Shown one piece after another: positions 60,265 through 64,000 of a stretch of DNA of 64,000 nucleotides. This stretch comes from Postechiella marina (lineage in GTDB: Bacteria > Bacteroidota > Bacteroidia > Flavobacteriales > Flavobacteriaceae), in contig NZ_BAABCA010000001.1 in the NCBI RefSeq assembly GCF_039538365.1, positions 62,001-126,000 on the forward strand. The letters run 5' to 3'. Within the stretch, counting starts at the first letter, position 1; each line of letters opens with the position of its first letter. The notes under the pieces are model-generated. The model searched no databases. It saw only the letters and a program-made list of their open reading frames with translations, and was not told the DNA's origin. A program made the translations under genes and the position numbers.

Positions 60265-60429
60265 TTAGTTCATTTTTTCTATCTTCTTCATTACCTCTTC
60301 AGCTTCAAAAGTTTTTTGGTCGCTCATTCTTCTATTTGAGGTAGATAATGTGTGTGCTTCCTTCAAAAGTTTTTCGTATTTAACTTGTAGCTTCTCTTTC
60401 TCTGATTTCTTTTTGAATAATCCAAACAT
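60265..60429 (-). CDS. Lacal_2735-family small protein
   Basis: From ATG at 60429 the protein has 54 residues, opening MFGLFKKKSEKEKLQ and ending with a helix carrying SDQKTFEAEEVMKKIEK. This pattern (KYEKLLKEAHTLSTSNRRMSD) is the Lacal_2735 family, a small charged helical protein of Flavobacteriaceae with unknown function. Upstream in-frame codons exist, but the family start is clear. It leads the photolyase island. Confidence 0.82.
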   Translation of the reverse strand: MFGLFKKKSEKEKLQVKYEKLLKEAHTLSTSNRRMSDQKTFEAEEVMKKIEKMN

Positions 60430-60460
60430 AATGTACAGCGTTTTTAATCTAATTAAAGTA

Positions 60461-60468
60461 TAAAGATA
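60461..60468 (-). promoter_or_regulatory. -7-like box in front of the photolyase island
   Basis: TATCTTTA on the minus strand differs from TAnnTTTG at one base, about 31 nt before the ATG of the first gene at 60429. Confidence 0.35.
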
Positions 60469-60567
60469 CAAAATGTTTATCTTTTTAGTGTTTTTGTTAA
60501 ACAAAAAAAATATTGTAATCAAGTATCTAGCTTTTAGTTGAGAAAGTTAAAAAGCGTATTTCTTGTT

Positions 60568-60598
60568 GACATTTACTAAAAGTTGTTTAGTAAATGTC
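60568..60598. promoter_or_regulatory. 13-bp perfect inverted repeat upstream of the photolyase island
   Basis: GACATTTACTAAA (60568-60580), loop AGTTG, TTTAGTAAATGTC (60586-60598). It could be an operator for the photolyase island on the minus strand, about 100 nt upstream of its -7-like box, or an AT-rich terminator on the + strand (a short TTTT follows). Neither is settled. Confidence 0.45.
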
Positions 60599-60672
60599 TT
60601 TTCGATTAAATAGAGAAGAGTATAAAGCCAATACAGGATATGTTATAAAAAGCGAATAGCGTGTAAAAAACA

Positions 60673-60703
60673 AAACCCTGTAAACATAGTGTTTACAGGG
60701 TTT
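60673..60703 (-). terminator. Terminator of tRNA-Ser
   Basis: AAACCCTGTAAAC (60673-60685) pairs with GTTTACAGGGTTT (60691-60703); a T-rich tract follows on the minus strand. It begins 3 nt after the tRNA 3' end. Confidence 0.9.
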
Positions 60704-60706
60704 CTG

Positions 60707-60791
60707 CGGAGAAAGAGGGATTCGAACCCCCGGAGGTGTGACCCTCAACAGTTTTCAAGACTGCCGCATTCGACCACTCTGCCATTTCTCC
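60707..60791 (-). tRNA. tRNA-Ser (anticodon TGA)
   Basis: 85 nt on the minus strand. Acceptor GGAGAAA/TTTCTCC, anticodon stem GCAGT/ACTGT with loop CTTGAAA (anticodon TGA, read UGA in RNA), a long variable arm typical of tRNA-Ser, and T-loop GGTTCGAATCC. The 3' CCA is not encoded. Confidence 0.95.
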
Positions 60792-60826
60792 TGAGTGCCT
60801 CATAAGGTATTTCCTTAATGCGGGTG

Positions 60827-60858
60827 CAAATATAGAACCCTTTTTTAATTCTTTCAAA
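60827..60858 (-). promoter_or_regulatory. Promoter of tRNA-Ser
   Basis: On the minus strand TTTG (60855-60858), 20-nt spacer, TATATTTG (60827-60834), then CACCC, exactly as at the tRNA-Arg promoter. Confidence 0.85.
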
Positions 60859-61045
60859 TAAAAAACATGTTTTTTTAAAACATTTTTTTAAGTGCATGAA
60901 AATTAAATAGATATATTGTGTTTTTTATAAGAATAGGTATAGTTTATTATTTAAAAACACAATATAAATTAAAAGTGTAGTAAATTATTACCAATCATTT
61001 TAATGTTTATTTGTAATAAAATAGTAAAAAACGCAATTCAAACCT

Positions 61046-61053
61046 TATTTTTG
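61046..61053 (+). promoter_or_regulatory. -7 box of the nitroreductase gene
   Basis: TATTTTTG matches TAnnTTTG, 19 nt before the start codon at 61073. No clear -33 element. Confidence 0.45.
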
Positions 61054-61072
61054 TATTCACATAGAAAAAAAT

Positions 61073-61702
61073 ATGAGCACTATAAAACAGTTGCAATGGC
61101 GGTACGCAACAAAAAAATTCGACGCAACCAAAACACTTTCTAAAGAAAAAATAGATGTATTAAAGCAAGCTTTTAATTTAACAGCAACATCTTTTGGTTT
61201 GCAAACATTAAAGTTGTTAATATTAGAAAATAAAGAGCAACGAGTACCTTTATTACAACACTCATATAATCAAAAACAAGTTGTAGATGCATCGCACTTA
61301 CTTGTTATTTGCATACAAGATAACATAGAAGTAAACGATATAAACGAATATTATAAAAACATAAAAGCTATACGTAATACGCCAGATTCTATATTAAATC
61401 CATACAAAAACGATTTAATAGAAATGATGGATAGAAAAACAATTGAAGAACGCCAACAATGGTCTAAAAACCAAGCTTACATTGCCTTAGGTAATTTAAT
61501 GACGGTGTGTGCTATTGAAGGTATAGATGCATGTCCAATGGAAGGTTTTAATCCGGAGGCATATAATAATCATCTTAATTTAAGTGAGTTAGGGTTGGAA
61601 TCTGTATTGCTTTTACCTGTAGGTTATAGGGCAGACAACGATATGTTTGCCACATTAAAAAAAGTAAGAAAACCACTAACAGAAACTGTAATAGAACTTT
61701 AA
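61073..61702 (+). CDS. NAD(P)H-dependent nitroreductase-family oxidoreductase
   Basis: 209 residues with the FMN-binding nitroreductase fold: LQWRYATKKFD at the start (the WR-x-x-KKFD phosphate contact), SFGLQTLKLLIL, and QAYIALGNLMTVCAIEGIDACPMEGFNPEAY. It probably reduces nitro compounds or quinones with NAD(P)H in the cytoplasm. Length and spacing fit NfsB-like enzymes. It is followed 85 nt on by the aminotransferase; co-transcription is possible. Confidence 0.9.
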   Translation: MSTIKQLQWRYATKKFDATKTLSKEKIDVLKQAFNLTATSFGLQTLKLLILENKEQRVPLLQHSYNQKQVVDASHLLVICIQDNIEVNDINEYYKNIKAIRNTPDSILNPYKNDLIEMMDRKTIEERQQWSKNQAYIALGNLMTVCAIEGIDACPMEGFNPEAYNNHLNLSELGLESVLLLPVGYRADNDMFATLKKVRKPLTETVIEL

Positions 61703-61787
61703 ATAAGCTCTGTATAGTGTATAGTCACTATATGATATCTCAAGCCTTAGGGTAAAAAGACAATAACAAACAAATAAACAACACAAC

Positions 61788-62981
61788 ATGCCAGGATTCG
61801 AATTATTTGGAGAATTAGAAAAAAACGAGGTAAACGATGTATTAGATAACGGAGTGTTAATGCGCTACGGATTTGATGGTATGAGAAAAGGCCACTGGAA
61901 AGCCAAAGAACTAGAAGCCGAATTACAAAAAACATTTAAAGCCAACCACGTACAACTTGTTTCTAGTGGTACAGCAGCAGTATCTGTAGCATTAGCAAGT
62001 GCTGGTATAGGCGCAGGAGACGAAGTTATTATGCCAACCTTTACCTTTGTAGCCAGTTTTGAAGCTATTATGTTATTAGGCGCCATTCCTGTTTTAGTAG
62101 ATATAGATGATACTTTAGGCTTAAATCCTGAGGCTATAAAGGCTGCGATAACTCCAAAAGCAAAAGCTGTAATGGTAGTGCAAATGTGCGGTAGTATGGC
62201 AAATATGGATGCCATACAAAATATTTGTAACGCGCATAATTTATTATTAGTAGAAGATGCTTGCCAAGCCATTGGAGGTACTTTTAAAGGCAAGCCTTTA
62301 GGTAGTATTGGCGATTTAGGTTGTTTTTCTTTCGACTTTGTAAAAACCATAACCTGTGGCGAAGGTGGGGCTGTAGTAACAAATAACGAAACGTATTATA
62401 CAAATTCCGATCATTATAGCGACCATGGTCACGACCATGTTGGTCACGACCGTGGAGCCGAAACTCACCCCTTTTTAGGTTATAACTTTAGAATATCAGA
62501 GCTTCATGCAGCAGTAGGCTTGGCCCAAGTAAAACGCCTACCAGAGTTTTTAAATATTCAAAGAAGAAACTTAAACATACTTAAAGAAGCCTTAGCAGAA
62601 ATTCCGGAAGTTACTTTTAGAACCGTTCCAGAAGGCGGAGAAGAAAGTGGTGCCTTTTTAAACTTCTTTATGCCAGATTTAGATACTGCACGAAAAGTAA
62701 TAGATGGTTTTAAAACCGGAGGCGTAGATGCATGTTGGAATTATTACGATAATAGCTGGCATTATATTCGTAAATGGGATCATTTAAAAAACTTAAAATC
62801 ACTATTTCCTATCTCTAAAGAGGTAAAAGAAGGCTTAGAATATTTGCAAACAAAAACCTTCGAAAAATCTGATCATTTTATAGGTCGTAATATTTCATGT
62901 TTAATAAAATTATCTTGGACAGAGCAAGAGGTTAAAGATAGAGCATCAAAAATGGCAGAAATTATAAAATCTGTTTTGTAG
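61788..62981 (+). CDS. DegT/DnrJ/EryC1/StrS-family aminotransferase
   Basis: 397 residues of a fold-type I PLP enzyme. SSGTAAVSVALASAG (phosphate cup), VEDACQAIGGTFKGKPLGSIGDLGCFSF and the Schiff-base Lys in FDFVKTITCGEGG are intact. GYNFRISELHAAVGLAQ follows. A His-rich loop (HGHDHVGHDRG) near residue 210 is unusual in length. Such enzymes aminate keto-sugars for surface polysaccharide or antibiotic sugars; no other sugar gene is adjacent, so the substrate is open. Confidence 0.92.
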   Translation: MPGFELFGELEKNEVNDVLDNGVLMRYGFDGMRKGHWKAKELEAELQKTFKANHVQLVSSGTAAVSVALASAGIGAGDEVIMPTFTFVASFEAIMLLGAIPVLVDIDDTLGLNPEAIKAAITPKAKAVMVVQMCGSMANMDAIQNICNAHNLLLVEDACQAIGGTFKGKPLGSIGDLGCFSFDFVKTITCGEGGAVVTNNETYYTNSDHYSDHGHDHVGHDRGAETHPFLGYNFRISELHAAVGLAQVKRLPEFLNIQRRNLNILKEALAEIPEVTFRTVPEGGEESGAFLNFFMPDLDTARKVIDGFKTGGVDACWNYYDNSWHYIRKWDHLKNLKSLFPISKEVKEGLEYLQTKTFEKSDHFIGRNISCLIKLSWTEQEVKDRASKMAEIIKSVL

Positions 62982-63141
62982 TAAATAAAGCTCTATATTA
63001 CATTTAGGAGAGAGCTAAATATTTGTATTTATTTAGTAGGATTTTTTTATCTTAATGTAGATGATTTTTTACATTAGTTTAAGATTTAAAAGTTTGATTT
63101 TTATATAATTGCATATATTTATGTAAATAAAGTTTGATTAT

Positions 63142-64000
63142 ATGAAATGCTCTTGTTTTATAATTTTATACTTATTTAGTTTTTATTTTTTTGCTCAAAA
63201 TTCTAGAGAATTAGATTCTTTAAAACTTGAAATAATTAGAACTAATAATGATTCTCTTAAAAAAGCTCTTTTAAAAGATGTTTTTAATAAGTATTTATTT
63301 ATCGATTTAGATTCGGCGAAAGTATATCATGATCGAATTGTTAGCACTCCAGAAACTGATAAGATATCAATAATAGAAAAATTAGCGTTATCTTCAAAAT
63401 TCCATTATTATAGTTCTAATTTAGATAGTGCATTACATTACACAGAAAAGGCTTTAGCTATAAGTCTAGAAATTAGAGATTCAAAACTAACTGCCGATTT
63501 ATACCGAAAAATGGCAATATTGAGTAGTCGAAGTTTTGATTATGAAAGCGCCGAAAAGTATGGGGTACTAGCTTTGGAAAAGGCAAATGAAACTAAGGAT
63601 TGGGAACTTATAGCATCTTCAAATTTAATGATAGGAAATCAATTTTATAAAAAAAATGATTTTGATATCGCCTTGCAGTATTACATAACTGTTGATTCTC
63701 TTTATGGTTCCAATTATAAAACAGACAGGTATTTAGCATTATGTTATGATAATATTGCTAGTATTTATACCGATATAAAAGACGAGAAAGCGCTTGAATA
63801 TATTGATAAAGGAAAAGATATTTATAAAGCATTGGGAGACCAAGAAGGCTTGCATTATAATTATAACTTAAGAGGTATATATTTTCAAAGAATAGAGGAG
63901 ATTGATACTGCAATTAAAAATTACGAAAAGGCTTTACGTTTTTTTAGTGATTATGGAAATAATTTTAGAGAGATTGATGTGTCTTATAGACTTGTAACTT
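63142..64000 (+). CDS. TPR-containing signalling protein (partial, 3' end outside window)
   Basis: The right edge cuts the gene after 286 codons. A signal peptide ends at YFFAQ, then tetratricopeptide repeats fill the visible part (for example SALHYTEKALAISLEIRD, ESAEKYGVLALEKANETKD, KALEYIDKGKDIYKALGD, TAIKNYEKALRFF). In Bacteroidota such exported TPR arrays are usually followed by a membrane helix and a histidine kinase or LuxR output domain; that part is not seen. A weak -7-like box TATAATTG is at 63104-63111. Confidence 0.8.
   Translation, partial: MKCSCFIILYLFSFYFFAQNSRELDSLKLEIIRTNNDSLKKALLKDVFNKYLFIDLDSAKVYHDRIVSTPETDKISIIEKLALSSKFHYYSSNLDSALHYTEKALAISLEIRDSKLTADLYRKMAILSSRSFDYESAEKYGVLALEKANETKDWELIASSNLMIGNQFYKKNDFDIALQYYITVDSLYGSNYKTDRYLALCYDNIASIYTDIKDEKALEYIDKGKDIYKALGDQEGLHYNYNLRGIYFQRIEEIDTAIKNYEKALRFFSDYGNNFREIDVSYRLVT

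Noticed and set aside
1..64000. CRISPR arrays, phage genes, insertion sequences, rRNA
   Set aside because: No regularly spaced direct repeats, transposase or integrase frames, or rRNA segments were recognised in reading the window.

Overview
The window is AT-rich DNA from a member of the Flavobacteriaceae (phylum Bacteroidota). Three things point there: promoters of the form TTTG-N19-21-TAnnTTTG (textbook examples precede both tRNA genes), the almost complete absence of Shine-Dalgarno sequences, and families largely confined to this group (DUF4293, DUF4252, DUF1599, BT_3928-type DoxX protein, Lacal_2735 family, IcmF-type mutase, Rho with a long Pro/Ala/Lys-rich insert). I cannot name the genus. 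No phage, insertion sequence, CRISPR array or rRNA operon was seen.

Layout. 1-13.2 kb: envelope and housekeeping genes (DUF4197 lipoprotein, thioredoxin-like protein, OmpA protein with PA-repeats, PurU, IcmF, Crp/Fnr and Lrp regulators, MFS exporter preceded by a possible leader-peptide attenuator, two lipoproteins). 13.2-27.7 kb: conserved core (rho, DUF4293, FKBP isomerase, phosphoesterase, truA, ABC exporter, cdaA, folP, then DUF1599-DoxX-ABC permease-TlpA-tpiA-prmA-clpS). 27.8-32 kb: a reactive-sulfur module (CstB-like persulfide dioxygenase/rhodanese, TauE-type exporter, two YeeE/YedE halves, Cys-rich Crp/Fnr regulator) with a shared candidate operator. 32-36 kb: membrane hydrolase, cytochrome bd oxidase and tRNA-Arg. 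36.6-40.1 kb: AraC-type membrane regulator, serine-hydrolase lipoprotein and a decayed thioredoxin gene. 40.4-54.2 kb: a large signalling cluster on the minus strand. 54.4-60.5 kb: a photolyase/flavin island on the minus strand. 60.7-64 kb: tRNA-Ser, nitroreductase, DegT aminotransferase and the start of a TPR protein.

How the parts may work together. In the signalling cluster a ten-PAS membrane histidine kinase, a single-domain receiver and a giant receiver-GAF-PAS-sigma54 activator are followed by a second, smaller operon (two related small proteins, a PAS kinase, a degenerate receiver). The gap between them holds three near-identical 12-bp palindromes and a sigma54-like promoter, so the giant activator probably switches on the second operon. 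In the sulfur module the same GTAA-N6-TTAC motif sits exactly 22 nt upstream of the -7 box of both transcription units, as expected for activation by the adjacent Crp/Fnr protein. The photolyase island packs two photolyase/cryptochrome proteins, a flavin reductase, DUF2256, TIGR03643 and DUF2452 proteins and a truncated third photolyase-like gene into one tightly overlapping run.

Three copies of a GC-rich hairpin element bounded by GCGTTA/TAACGC lie in intergenic spaces and look like a dispersed repeat family. All family assignments rest on motif recognition by eye; no database search was run.
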